A stretch of DNA of 64,000 nt from Algoriphagus vanfongensis DSM 17529 (GTDB lineage Bacteria; Bacteroidota; Bacteroidia; Cytophagales; Cyclobacteriaceae): contig NZ_AUBX01000015.1 of NCBI RefSeq assembly GCF_000429465.1, positions 186,001-250,000 of the forward strand, written 5' to 3'. Positions 8,269-16,873 of the stretch are shown in pieces. The number at the start of each line of letters is the position of its first letter. Within the stretch, counting starts at the first letter, position 1. The translations under genes were made by a program, and so were the position numbers. Under the pieces are notes generated by a model. It had not been told where the DNA came from. It saw nothing but the letters and a program-made list of their open reading frames with translations, and did not search any database.

Positions 8269-9891
8269 TTAATCATAGGCAGGGTTTTGAGGAAATTCTT
8301 TGTTTTGATTCAGATCCAATGCTGCTTGAGGTATGGGTCTGAGGATTTTAAGATTTCCGCCGGCTCCCTGAAAACTCGCTTCCGTGATCCAACTATTGTG
8401 AGCCGAAGCCCGCTCGATCAATTTGCCGGTTCGCTTCAAATCAAACCAGCGATGATATTCTCCGAGCAATTCTCTAGCTCTCTCATCCAAAATATAGTCG
8501 ATGTCAAATTCTCCCAACGTAGCGTCAGCCACTCCTGCTCTTCTTCGAACTTCATTGAGTCGGGCCAGTCCTGTAGCCGCATCACCAGCTCCCAGATAAG
8601 CTTCAGCAGCGACTAAGTAGGTTTCTCCCAAACGAGAAACAATAAAATCTCTAGTGCTACTACCGGACCCCGCCGAAAAGAGCGAATTGGGATCATCAAA
8701 TTTTTTCACAATCATCGTAGCCTTATCAGCTGTAGTGATACCGCCATTTGGATCGGTAGTCCCGTAAGAATGATAGACCACACCCGGATGCTGGGCAACA
8801 TAGTCTATGCTGTCCTGTGCGGTGTACCAGCTCGGCTCATAAAAGTCCGTCACTGTCAGACTGCTATGATCATCCACATCGTAATAGTCGTAGTAGCGCT
8901 CGTACATTTCTGTCATAAAGGTGGAATACCAGCGCTCATCATCCTCGGTATATAAATCCAAAGCAAATCGGGTAGGCAATAGATTGTAGGTCTTGTACGG
9001 AGCATCTCCAGCTATTTCGGATCCTCCCAGATAAGGACCAAAGTAGTTTTGCTGCTGATTGCCAATACTGGAAGGATTAGCGCTGATAGAGCCCGCACTG
9101 AACTGTACAGAAAAGATCACCTCTTCATTCATATCATTACCTGGAGTCCATAGTTCCTCCGAACTCAAATTAAGTCCCTGACCAGCTATGACATTATCAG
9201 CATAGGCAGCAGCCTTGGAGAAATCATCACTGGTACCAAAAGACTCATAGGCTCGTGTCAGGTGAACTTTGGCCAAAAGGTTTTCTACTGCTCTTTTATT
9301 CACACGACCATTGTAATCTGCCGCAGATACAGCAGCCATTGCATCATTGAGATCAGCCAAAATCAGCGAATACACCTCTTCTGCACTGGCACGATCAAAC
9401 TCAAGGATAGCCTCAGAAATAAAATCAGAGATAATTCCTACTCCTCCATAGGTCTGTACCAGGAGAAAGTATGCATTGGCTCTGAGAAACTTGACTTCCC
9501 CGACGAGAATGGGTAACTGTGCATTTTGCTCGGTCAAGTCGGAATAATAAAGAGCTGTATTGGCTAGTTGGATTGCTTTGTAGCAATTAACATAGAGAAA
9601 ATCGACATTGGCTGAGGAGGAATTGAGCTCTGCATATTGACTCAAACCACGCGGCTCTTGTCCTCTACCTTCTTGATAGAGGTCAGTTCCACTCTCAAAT
9701 AGCCAAGGCTGATTTGCATAGATATTTCTCAGTGCTGCATAATTGGAATTGACCAAAGCACTGTAACCCTCGGCGGTGGTGTAGAATTCCTCTGCTGTGA
9801 CATTGGACAGGTTTTCTTCTTCCAAAAAGTCCCCACAGGAGGTACTAGCAAGAAGAACACAAACTGAAAGTATGGATAGGATATTTTTCAT
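8269..9891 (-). CDS. RagB/SusD family nutrient-uptake outer-membrane lipoprotein
   Basis: SusD-like surface lipoprotein of 540 residues with lipobox Cys19 (LLASTSCGDFLEEENLS). It has the typical features of the family: helical TPR-like N-terminal region (EFYTTAEGYSALVNSNYAALRN), LRANAYFLLVQTYGG, and the C-terminal motifs ETYLVAAEAYLGAGD, LARLNEVRRRAG, ILDERARELLGEYHRWFDLKR. SusD proteins form the hinged lid over the partner SusC TonB-dependent channel and bind the substrate. The gene is 11 bp downstream of the SusC gene and ends in a strong terminator, so the two form a two-gene operon. No glycoside hydrolase, peptidase or sigma/anti-sigma pair is adjacent, so the substrate cannot be predicted. 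Confidence 0.95.
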   Translation of the reverse strand: MKNILSILSVCVLLASTSCGDFLEEENLSNVTAEEFYTTAEGYSALVNSNYAALRNIYANQPWLFESGTDLYQEGRGQEPRGLSQYAELNSSSANVDFLYVNCYKAIQLANTALYYSDLTEQNAQLPILVGEVKFLRANAYFLLVQTYGGVGIISDFISEAILEFDRASAEEVYSLILADLNDAMAAVSAADYNGRVNKRAVENLLAKVHLTRAYESFGTSDDFSKAAAYADNVIAGQGLNLSSEELWTPGNDMNEEVIFSVQFSAGSISANPSSIGNQQQNYFGPYLGGSEIAGDAPYKTYNLLPTRFALDLYTEDDERWYSTFMTEMYERYYDYYDVDDHSSLTVTDFYEPSWYTAQDSIDYVAQHPGVVYHSYGTTDPNGGITTADKATMIVKKFDDPNSLFSAGSGSSTRDFIVSRLGETYLVAAEAYLGAGDAATGLARLNEVRRRAGVADATLGEFDIDYILDERARELLGEYHRWFDLKRTGKLIERASAHNSWITEASFQGAGGNLKILRPIPQAALDLNQNKEFPQNPAYD

Positions 9892-9902
9892 GACTGGATC
9901 TA

Positions 9903-12900
9903 TTAAAACTTAAGATTGACACCAAACTGAGTAGTGATGGAGCTCACCCGGCCGATTCCCAAACTGGCCTCGGCCCATTCTGGATCCCAGCCATCGTAGT
10001 CGGTGAAAGTAAGTGGATTCAGCACATTCACATAGAAACGCAGTCCGCTGATACCTGCCCGATCCAAAAGTGTGGATGGAAGCGTATAGCCTAATGAAAT
10101 ATTATTGATTTTGACAAAGGAAGCATCTCTATAGTAGGCCATTCCTGTTCCCCAAAACTGCCCTTCATTTCTCGGTTGCGGATATTCATTGGATACCTGA
10201 GCCGGAACTCCCACACCATTTTCTGGGACATAGAATCCACTGATTTTGGCTTTCTGACGACCCCGGTCATTGACATTGGTGAAGTTGGCGTGGAAATCAC
10301 TGTAGGCCAATACGCCTTGCTGGGTAGCTACGGAGAAATTCATATCAAATGATCCTACTCGCAACTGAGAAATAATCCCTCCTGTCCAGTCTGGATTAGA
10401 AGAACCCAAAATCACCCGATCATTGTTGGGGTCGATTTTGCCGTCATTATTGACATCTCTCACACGAGCCTGTCCTTCGGTCTGATTGTAAGCAGCCGCA
10501 TCTTCTCCGGCTTGCCAAACTCCATCATAAATGTAGTTGTAGTGCGAATTGATCGACTCACCGATAAACCAGTTATTACCCACATCATCCACTTCTGATT
10601 GGCCATAGATGGACTCGATGCTGTTGTTGTTTTTGGTAAAAGTAAAAGTCGTGGACCAAGTGACTCGTCCGGTTTCGACATTGATCGTGTTGAGCATGAT
10701 CTCTACCCCCTTGTTGCGAACCGAAGCGGCATTGGAGCGGATATTGCTAAATCCAATCTCCAAAGGCAATTTTTGGGTTACTAGGAGTTCATCCGAAAGT
10801 CTATTGTAGATATCTACACTACCAGTGATTCGATTGGTGAAAAAGCCAAAGTCCAAACCGAAATTGACCTCCGTGGTTTTTTCCCAAGTCAATGCCTTGT
10901 TAGCAATGGAATTTTGTACCCAGCCATTGGCTGCTGCCCCATCAAAATCATAGTAAGTCTGATTGGTCAGGGTGTTGACAGTGGTGTAGGGAGATACGTT
11001 GTTATTTCCCACTGTCCCAAAACCAAATCTCACCTTCAAATCAGAGAAAGTCGATGAGCTGGCAAGGAAATCTTCTTTTTTCAATCTCCAGCCCAAAGCC
11101 ACAGATGGGAAGGATTGCCATTTGTTTCCTTCAGAAAGTAGAGAGGAACCATCCCATCGATTGGAGACGGTCACGAGATATTTCTCAGCAAATGCATAAT
11201 TCAAACGCAAGGCAAAAGATGCCAACTGACTTTTGGCAAATGAGTTGCCCAGATTGTAAGTTTCCTGAAGTCCAGAACCGACATTGTAAAAACCAGTTTC
11301 GAAAGGCTGTCTCGCTGAGCTCAAGGAAGCTGTTTCGTAGCGATCGACGAATACACTCTGAAGTGCCAAGAAATTAAAGGAATGATCATTGACTTCTTTG
11401 ACGATATTCATCTGGTTGTCCCAGGTAAGATTCATGTTGTCATAGTAGTCCACAGAGGAGGATGGCAGGTTGCCATTGCTGATCCCCGTGTTGGTCTGGG
11501 CACCCCAGAATCGGCCTCTTCTGTTGTTATTGACACCTACGGAAACTGTAGATTTGAAACTCAACCAGTCCAAAGCATTGTATTGGAGAAACAAATTACC
11601 CACACCACGAAGGCTACGAGTCTCATCGCTGGTGTTGGCTATTTCCAATAGTGGATTGTACGTACTGGTTTTATCCAAAGCGCGATCGCCATTAGGATAT
11701 AATAGTTTTCCTGGCTGAGGATAAAGCTCACCGACTATTTCCTGCCCATTGTCATCGATAGCCCAAGGAGTCAGGAAGGGATTCAATCTGAATGCCTCTT
11801 GCATGGCGATCGAGCTACCTCTTTCATTGGTTCCAAAAGACAGGGCCATATTGGCTCCAGCTTGGAATTTCTGGCTGAGGTGCTGGTTGATATTCAGATT
11901 AAAAGTGTATTTATCCAAAGACTCATTTTTGAGTGTACCGGTTTCTTTTTGGTAACCTACCCCGATATTATAAGTCGATTTGCCGCTGCGATGGGTGATA
12001 GCCAAGTGATTGTTGTTTTGCATCCCATTCTGCAATACACCATCATACCAGTCATAGCCATGCAAGGAATTGAATCGCTCTATCAAAACTGGATTATTGG
12101 GACCCAATACCACTCGCTCATATTGTTCTTGCGTCATGCCCTCTCCATTTTTGGTCGTACCCAGATATGCAGCCATGTGGTAGTCCCTCCACTCGGCCAG
12201 ACTCATCATTTCTGGAAGTCTAGCAGGACTCTTGACTCCATAGAAAGAGTCAAATGAAAAACTCGTCTTTTCTGGAATATTCACTCCACCTTTGGTCTGA
12301 ACGATCACAACACCCCCAGCCGCTCTTGACCCATAAATCGCTGCTGATGAAGCATCCTTTAAGACTTCGATCTTATCAATATCATTAGGATTGAGGAAGT
12401 CTATGCTATTGGTCACAACTCCATCTACCACATATAAGGGAGATGAACTGGAAAGAGAATTATTTCCCCGAATTGTCATGTTGAAACCATCACCAAGACG
12501 ACCTGTACTATTGCTGACCTGCACACCGGCCACCGTACCTTGCAGGGACTGGATGGCACTCGTCGTGCCCCGCTCAGTGATCACCTGACTATCCACACCG
12601 GCAATAGCGCCTGTGACATCAGATTTCTTCTGGGTTCCGTACCCGACTACCACCACACTTTCCAGATCAGTGACGTTGACGGCCATTTCTACATCAAGTA
12701 GAGATCGACTGCCCACAGAAATCTCCTGGGACATAAAACCGATGAAAGAAAAGATCAAAACGGATTCATCACTCGGAACAGAAATGGTGTATTTCCCATC
12801 GGTATCCGTCGTAGTACCAGAAGAGGTTCCTTTCAAAATCACCGATACTCCTGGAAGGGGTAATCCGTCGTCGGAGGAGATCACTGTCCCTGTGACTGCC

Positions 12901-13025
12901 TGCTGCGAAAAAGCAGAGAAAGAGCATACAAAAAGCAAAATCAGCGTCAAGCTGAGCAATCGATAGCAGAGATTACTGCATTGAATTACCTTAGAAATAG
13001 GTATTCTGGGTAGGTTTTGTCTCAT
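9903..13025 (-). CDS. SusC/RagA family TonB-linked outer-membrane protein
   Basis: A 1040-residue TonB-dependent transporter. It has a signal peptide (hydrophobic LLSLTLILLFVCSFSAFSQ, residues ~22-41), then a carboxypeptidase-D-like CarbopepD_reg_2 domain (VTGTVISSDDGLPLPGVSVILKGTS) that typifies SusC. The TonB-box/plug region follows (VVVGYGTQKKSDVTGAI, then DASSAAIYGSRAAGGVVIVQTK), with a 22-strand barrel to the C-terminus (SITTQFGVNLKF, aromatic C-terminal residue). It imports an oligomeric nutrient together with the SusD lipoprotein downstream. There is no N-terminal STN domain, so signalling to an anti-sigma factor is unlikely. An ATCGAT-centred palindrome ~40 bp upstream may be the operator. 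Confidence 0.96.
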   Translation of the reverse strand: MRQNLPRIPISKVIQCSNLCYRLLSLTLILLFVCSFSAFSQQAVTGTVISSDDGLPLPGVSVILKGTSSGTTTDTDGKYTISVPSDESVLIFSFIGFMSQEISVGSRSLLDVEMAVNVTDLESVVVVGYGTQKKSDVTGAIAGVDSQVITERGTTSAIQSLQGTVAGVQVSNSTGRLGDGFNMTIRGNNSLSSSSPLYVVDGVVTNSIDFLNPNDIDKIEVLKDASSAAIYGSRAAGGVVIVQTKGGVNIPEKTSFSFDSFYGVKSPARLPEMMSLAEWRDYHMAAYLGTTKNGEGMTQEQYERVVLGPNNPVLIERFNSLHGYDWYDGVLQNGMQNNNHLAITHRSGKSTYNIGVGYQKETGTLKNESLDKYTFNLNINQHLSQKFQAGANMALSFGTNERGSSIAMQEAFRLNPFLTPWAIDDNGQEIVGELYPQPGKLLYPNGDRALDKTSTYNPLLEIANTSDETRSLRGVGNLFLQYNALDWLSFKSTVSVGVNNNRRGRFWGAQTNTGISNGNLPSSSVDYYDNMNLTWDNQMNIVKEVNDHSFNFLALQSVFVDRYETASLSSARQPFETGFYNVGSGLQETYNLGNSFAKSQLASFALRLNYAFAEKYLVTVSNRWDGSSLLSEGNKWQSFPSVALGWRLKKEDFLASSSTFSDLKVRFGFGTVGNNNVSPYTTVNTLTNQTYYDFDGAAANGWVQNSIANKALTWEKTTEVNFGLDFGFFTNRITGSVDIYNRLSDELLVTQKLPLEIGFSNIRSNAASVRNKGVEIMLNTINVETGRVTWSTTFTFTKNNNSIESIYGQSEVDDVGNNWFIGESINSHYNYIYDGVWQAGEDAAAYNQTEGQARVRDVNNDGKIDPNNDRVILGSSNPDWTGGIISQLRVGSFDMNFSVATQQGVLAYSDFHANFTNVNDRGRQKAKISGFYVPENGVGVPAQVSNEYPQPRNEGQFWGTGMAYYRDASFVKINNISLGYTLPSTLLDRAGISGLRFYVNVLNPLTFTDYDGWDPEWAEASLGIGRVSSITTQFGVNLKF

Positions 13026-13064
13026 TTCTTTAAATGATTGGTTATTTAGGCTTTGATTGATAGC

Positions 13065-13076
13065 GCAATCGATTGC
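13065..13076. promoter_or_regulatory. 12-bp palindrome upstream of susC-like gene, possible operator
   Basis: GCAATCGATTGC is a perfect palindrome with a central CG, 40 bp before the SusC start codon. LacI/GalR-family repressors usually bind palindromes of this type with a central CG, and such repressors often control SusCD operons. The regulator is not in the window, so this is only a candidate. Confidence 0.35.
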
Positions 13077-13196
13077 ATATTAGAAATTAAAAAAATAACA
13101 ACAAAATAAAATTTCATGAATTTTAATTTGAGCCATACTATCCAGTACGTGAACTGCAGATACCAACTTTTCTAAAAGTATATGACTTATACACAG

Positions 13197-13230
13197 AAAA
13201 ACCCTCAAGAAACGAATCTTGAGGGTTTTT
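13197..13230 (-). terminator. Rho-independent terminator of the beta-oxidation operon
   Basis: A perfect 14-bp stem (13197-13210 with 13217-13230) with a 6-nt loop has A5 and T5 at its ends, so it works on both strands. It lies 32 bp past the stop codon of the leftward acyl-CoA dehydrogenase gene. Confidence 0.9.
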
Positions 13231-13261
13231 AATCCTATCTATTAATTAGTCTACGCGGAAT

Positions 13262-15058
13262 TTAAAATGGATATTTTCCCTGTGCTATCATATAATCAGC
13301 AATCTCTCTTCTCAAGACTTTCGTATTGACCAGGTCAATTTTGGTGAATCGCTTCAATCCCATTAACATGACTTTTTGCTCGTCTCCTTTGGTAAATGAG
13401 GCAATTGCTTCTTTGGCAGCGGAGTTGATCTTTTCCACAGCTTCAAACAAGTAAATCTGCGACATGGAAATCTGATGTTTGCAGGCTTCTTCTCCTTTCA
13501 AGCTGACCAGTTTCTCTGATCTCAAAATCGCCGATTCCGCAGCATAGATTTCGATCATGATATCGGCTAGGTTCATCATGATTTCTTGTTCATCTTCGAT
13601 TCTGTCCTGCAAGGCCATCGCTGCCTTGCCACCCACCATGAGAAACACTTTTTTGAGCTTTTTCAGTACTTCTTTTTCCGCTGCGAAAAGCTCCGATGTA
13701 TCGATAGTTTCAAAAGAGGGAACAGATGTCAACTCATTGGAAACTGCCATAGCTGGCTCAAAAAGGTTGATTTCGCCTTTCATGGCTCTTTTCAGCACCA
13801 TCCCAACCATCAGCATTCTGTTGATCTCATTGGTTCCTTCATAGATTCTGGAAATCCGCGCATCACGATAGGCTCTTTCCATGGGAGCGTCGGCAGAATA
13901 GCCCATTCCTCCATATACCTGCACACCTTCATCTACCACATAATCCAACACCTCAGAGCAATGTACTTTGGCCAGCGCTGCCTCGATGGCAAATTGCTCC
14001 AAAGCTTTCAATTTTGCCTCTGCGTCGGACATTCCTTCTGCCGCCAAACTGCTCATCTTGTCCTCTATATCCTGACCTGCACGATAGCAAAGCGATTCTG
14101 CCACAAATGATTTAGTGGCCATCTCGGCCAATTTATGTTTGATGGCTCCGAAAGAATTGATACTGACTCCAAACTGCTTTCTCTCGGTAGAATACTGAAT
14201 GGCGTGTGAGGTCACTGTTCTGACTCCTCCCAAAACTCCAGCTCCTAGTTTGACCCTGCCAATATTCAAGATGTTTACTGCGATTTTGAATCCATTGCCA
14301 CGCTCAGAAAGCATATTTTCCACCGGCACCTTGCAATCATTGAAAAAGACCTGACGAGTGGAAGATCCTTTGATCCCCATCTTTTTCTCTTCTTCATTCA
14401 TGGTGATACCACCAAATGACTTTTCAACAATGAAAGCTGTCAGATTCTTGTCATCTTCAATCTTTGCGAAGACGATGAATAGATCCGCAAAGCCTGCATT
14501 GGAAATCCACATTTTCTGTCCATTGATCAGATAGTGCTTTCCATCTTCTGTCAAGTCGGCTTTTGTTTTTCCACTATTTGCATCCGATCCGGCATCCGGC
14601 TCAGTCAAGCAATAGCAAGCCGCCCACTCTCCTGTAGCCAATTTTGGAAGGTATTTTTGCTTCTGTGCTTCGGTACCATAGTAGAGAATTGGCAAAGTTC
14701 CGATCCCGGTATGTGCCCCATAGGTCGTAGAGAAAGATCCAGCCGCACCTATGATATCAGCAATCAACATGGAAGTATTAAAGCTCATCCCCATTCCGCC
14801 GTATTCCTCAGGAACGGAAATTCCCAAAAGCCCCAATTCACCTGCTTTTTTGAAAATCGATGGAACCAGATCCGGATTTTTCATACTGTCGATCTCTTCG
14901 ATATTGGGAGTGATCTCCGTATCGATAAAATCCTGGCAGGCCTGAGCCATCATTTTTTGTTCTTCGGAAAACTGCTCAGGAATAAAGATCTCTTGAGCGT
15001 CCGTTTCTCTGATGAGGAATTCTCCTCCTTTTATGGTTTTGGATGTTATTGTTGACAT
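13262..15058 (-). CDS. acyl-CoA dehydrogenase
   Basis: A 598-residue FAD-dependent acyl-CoA dehydrogenase that carries out the first oxidation of fatty-acid beta-oxidation (acyl-CoA to trans-2-enoyl-CoA). Visible motifs are EEYGGMGM, the flavin-binding ACYCLTEPDAGSDAN and MWISNAGFADLFIVFAK, QVYGGMGY and ARISRIYEGTNEINR, which holds the catalytic Glu at about residue 405. After the standard ~430-residue core it has a C-terminal extension of ~170 helical residues, as in very-long-chain-type enzymes of Bacteroidota. It is the last gene of the leftward fad cluster (MarR, FadN-like, four-helix protein, thiolase, this gene) and is followed by a strong terminator. Confidence 0.95.
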   Translation of the reverse strand: MSTITSKTIKGGEFLIRETDAQEIFIPEQFSEEQKMMAQACQDFIDTEITPNIEEIDSMKNPDLVPSIFKKAGELGLLGISVPEEYGGMGMSFNTSMLIADIIGAAGSFSTTYGAHTGIGTLPILYYGTEAQKQKYLPKLATGEWAACYCLTEPDAGSDANSGKTKADLTEDGKHYLINGQKMWISNAGFADLFIVFAKIEDDKNLTAFIVEKSFGGITMNEEEKKMGIKGSSTRQVFFNDCKVPVENMLSERGNGFKIAVNILNIGRVKLGAGVLGGVRTVTSHAIQYSTERKQFGVSINSFGAIKHKLAEMATKSFVAESLCYRAGQDIEDKMSSLAAEGMSDAEAKLKALEQFAIEAALAKVHCSEVLDYVVDEGVQVYGGMGYSADAPMERAYRDARISRIYEGTNEINRMLMVGMVLKRAMKGEINLFEPAMAVSNELTSVPSFETIDTSELFAAEKEVLKKLKKVFLMVGGKAAMALQDRIEDEQEIMMNLADIMIEIYAAESAILRSEKLVSLKGEEACKHQISMSQIYLFEAVEKINSAAKEAIASFTKGDEQKVMLMGLKRFTKIDLVNTKVLRREIADYMIAQGKYPF

Positions 15059-15196
15059 GGTTTTTTATTAAGACTTTAGACTTAAGATGTAAGACATTAG
15101 ATGTTAGATCGTTTCCTCATTATTCAGAATTCCTCATTCGAAATTCAACATTGAATGCCGAACTCTGAATATTAAATAATGAAGATTTAAAGCAGT
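15059..15196. repeat. Degenerate short-repeat spacer between thiolase and acyl-CoA dehydrogenase
   Basis: This 138-bp spacer is made of variants of short words such as TTAGACTTAAGA, TAAGACATTAGA and GTTAGATCG, then CATTATTCAGAATTC / CTCATTCGAAATTC / GAATGCCGAACTC. It has no open frame. Similar degenerate repeats flank the four-helix-bundle gene 1.3 kb away. Bacteroidota genomes often hold such repeats between genes of one operon. Confidence 0.6.
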
Positions 15197-16372
15197 TTAT
15201 TTCAACAACTCGAAAACTCCTGCTACACCCTGACCTCCTCCTACACAGGCGGTTACCATTCCGTACTTTTCTTTCCTTCTTCTCATCTCATTGAAAAGCT
15301 GAACAGAAAGTTTGGCTCCTGTACAACCCAGTGGGTGACCTAATGCAACCGCTCCACCATTGACATTGACGATTTCCTCATCCATATCCAAGGCTTTGAT
15401 CACTGCCAAGGCTTGAGCTGCAAATGCTTCATTCAATTCGATCAAACCGATGTCTGACAAATTCAAGCCTGCTTGTTTCAATGCTTTTGGCACAGCTTCT
15501 TTTGGACCAATACCCATAATCCGCGGATCAACTCCGGCGACAGAATAAGACATCATTCGAGCCATAGGATCCAGATTGAGTGACTTCATCAATCTCTCTG
15601 ACATCACCACGACGAAGGATGCTCCATCGGAAGTCTGGGAGGAATTTCCAGCAGTCACTTGGCCTCCATTTTTAAAGGCCGGTCTCAAGCCAGACAAAAC
15701 TTCCATACTGGTACCAGCACGAGGTCCCTCATCTGTATCCACTACAAATTTTCTGGTCTTCTTTTTTCCTTTCTCATCCAAATAAGTCTCTTCTACCTCT
15801 ACAGGCACGATTTCATCTTTGAATTTCCCTTCTGCGATTGCTGCCAAAGCCCTTTCGTGTGATCTGACAGAAAATGCGTCGGATTGCTCTCTGGTGATAT
15901 CATAATCTTTAGCTAGCTCCTCGGCAGTCAAGCCCATACTTAAGTAATAAGAAGGATGTTCCGTCGCAATTTTGTAATTGAGCACTGTCTTGTATCCCAT
16001 CATCGGAACCAGAGACATGGATTCTGTGCCACCAGCGATGATGCAATCGGCCATTCCAGCCTTCACTTTCCCTACAGCCAATGCAATCGCTTCCAGTCCA
16101 GAACCACAGTAGCGGTTGATAATAAATCCGGGATTGTCCACACCCAATGCCAAAAGGGAAATCATTCTTCCCATTTGCATTCCTTGCTCGGCTTCGGGAA
16201 CAGCATTGCCAACGATCAAATCGTCCACCATTCCAGCTTCCAGACCGGGAGTATTGGCAATCAAATGCTTGATCACATCGGTTGCCAAGTCATCTGGTCG
16301 ATAAAATCTAAATCCACCTTTTTTGGCTTTTCCTACAGCCGATCTATATCCATTAATTATATATGCGTCCAT
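15197..16372 (-). CDS. fadA: acetyl-CoA C-acyltransferase (3-ketoacyl-CoA thiolase)
   Basis: A 391-residue thiolase, the last step of beta-oxidation (3-ketoacyl-CoA plus CoA to acetyl-CoA plus shortened acyl-CoA). The catalytic residues are all present: nucleophile Cys89 in NRYCGSG, His346 in GHPLGCTGAK and Cys376 in TACVGGGQG. Length and motif spacing are those of a full enzyme. It sits in the leftward cluster directly after the four-helix-bundle gene (62-bp spacer) and before the acyl-CoA dehydrogenase (138-bp repeat-like spacer). The fadA symbol follows from its place next to the multifunctional FadN/FadB-type protein; a biosynthetic acetyl-CoA acetyltransferase is possible but less likely in this context. 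Confidence 0.93.
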   Translation of the reverse strand: MDAYIINGYRSAVGKAKKGGFRFYRPDDLATDVIKHLIANTPGLEAGMVDDLIVGNAVPEAEQGMQMGRMISLLALGVDNPGFIINRYCGSGLEAIALAVGKVKAGMADCIIAGGTESMSLVPMMGYKTVLNYKIATEHPSYYLSMGLTAEELAKDYDITREQSDAFSVRSHERALAAIAEGKFKDEIVPVEVEETYLDEKGKKKTRKFVVDTDEGPRAGTSMEVLSGLRPAFKNGGQVTAGNSSQTSDGASFVVVMSERLMKSLNLDPMARMMSYSVAGVDPRIMGIGPKEAVPKALKQAGLNLSDIGLIELNEAFAAQALAVIKALDMDEEIVNVNGGAVALGHPLGCTGAKLSVQLFNEMRRRKEKYGMVTACVGGGQGVAGVFELLK

Positions 16373-16407
16373 GTTATGTTTGTTATTCGTTATTTGGGAA
16401 TATTTTT

Positions 16408-16440
16408 AAGAATCAAGAGTCTAGAACCAAGATTTTAGAG
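16408..16440. repeat. Left arm of degenerate inverted repeat flanking the four-helix-bundle gene
   Basis: Read in reverse complement, this segment contains TCTTGGTTCT followed by TCTTGATTCT. The same words occur on the other side of the gene at 16810-16826. The arm overlaps the last two codons and stop of the gene (stop at 16435-16437). Confidence 0.55.
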
Positions 16441-16788
16441 AGTCAAGGATGATTTCAATCCTGTAATCATTTTTTGAATTTCAGCAATATCTGACTCTAT
16501 CAAGTTTGCCTTTTCTGAAGAAATCAGATTCACTCTTTCAGCAATTATTAATTGAGTTTCCAATTCAAAGCTTTCTCCAAGACTAATTTCAAGAGAGTTT
16601 GAAAAGGATTTTGAAGAAGACTTTGCTGTTCCCTCAGCAATATTTGAAGGAATTGAAACTCCTGCTCTTCTCATCTGGGATGTTAATCCAAATTTTTCTT
16701 CAGAAGGAAAATCAGCAGTTGCCTGATAAATTTTTACAGCTAGATCAACTGATTTTTGCCAGACTTTTAAATTTTTAAAATTATGCAT
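16435..16788 (-). CDS. four-helix-bundle protein of the 23S rRNA IVS (S23) family
   Basis: A 117-residue protein of the four-helix-bundle family first described as the protein encoded in 23S rRNA intervening sequences. Hallmarks are HNFKNLKVWQKSVDLAVKIY at the start, GLTSQMRRAGVSIPSNIAEG near residue 40, and EISLGESFELETQLIIAERV. The biochemical function is unknown. It interrupts an otherwise coherent beta-oxidation operon, between the FadN-like and thiolase genes. Degenerate inverted repeats flank it, and the surrounding spacer is AT-rich and repeat-like. I infer that the gene and its repeats were inserted as a unit; co-transcription with the fad genes is likely because the strand is the same. 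Confidence 0.85.
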   Translation of the reverse strand: MHNFKNLKVWQKSVDLAVKIYQATADFPSEEKFGLTSQMRRAGVSIPSNIAEGTAKSSSKSFSNSLEISLGESFELETQLIIAERVNLISSEKANLIESDIAEIQKMITGLKSSLTL

Positions 16789-16790
16789 GG

Positions 16791-16841
16791 CTCTAAATTT
16801 TAGAATTTGTCTTGGTTCTTGATTCTAGTTTCTTGGCTCTT
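16791..16841. repeat. Right arm of degenerate inverted repeat flanking the four-helix-bundle gene
   Basis: This segment holds TCTTGGTTCT, TTGATTCTAG and TTTCTTGGCTCTT, partly matching the inverted copy at 16408-16440. It continues as similar words (TTCTTGATACTT, CTAGATACTTGATAC) to about 16880, i.e. into the end of the FadN-like gene. Confidence 0.55.
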
Positions 16842-16873
16842 ATTTCTTGATACTTACGTCTAGATACTTGATA

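Noticed and set aside
11799..12257. A 152-codon open frame opposite to the SusC gene
   Set aside because: It is a shadow of the SusC coding frame; no start context or homology visible.
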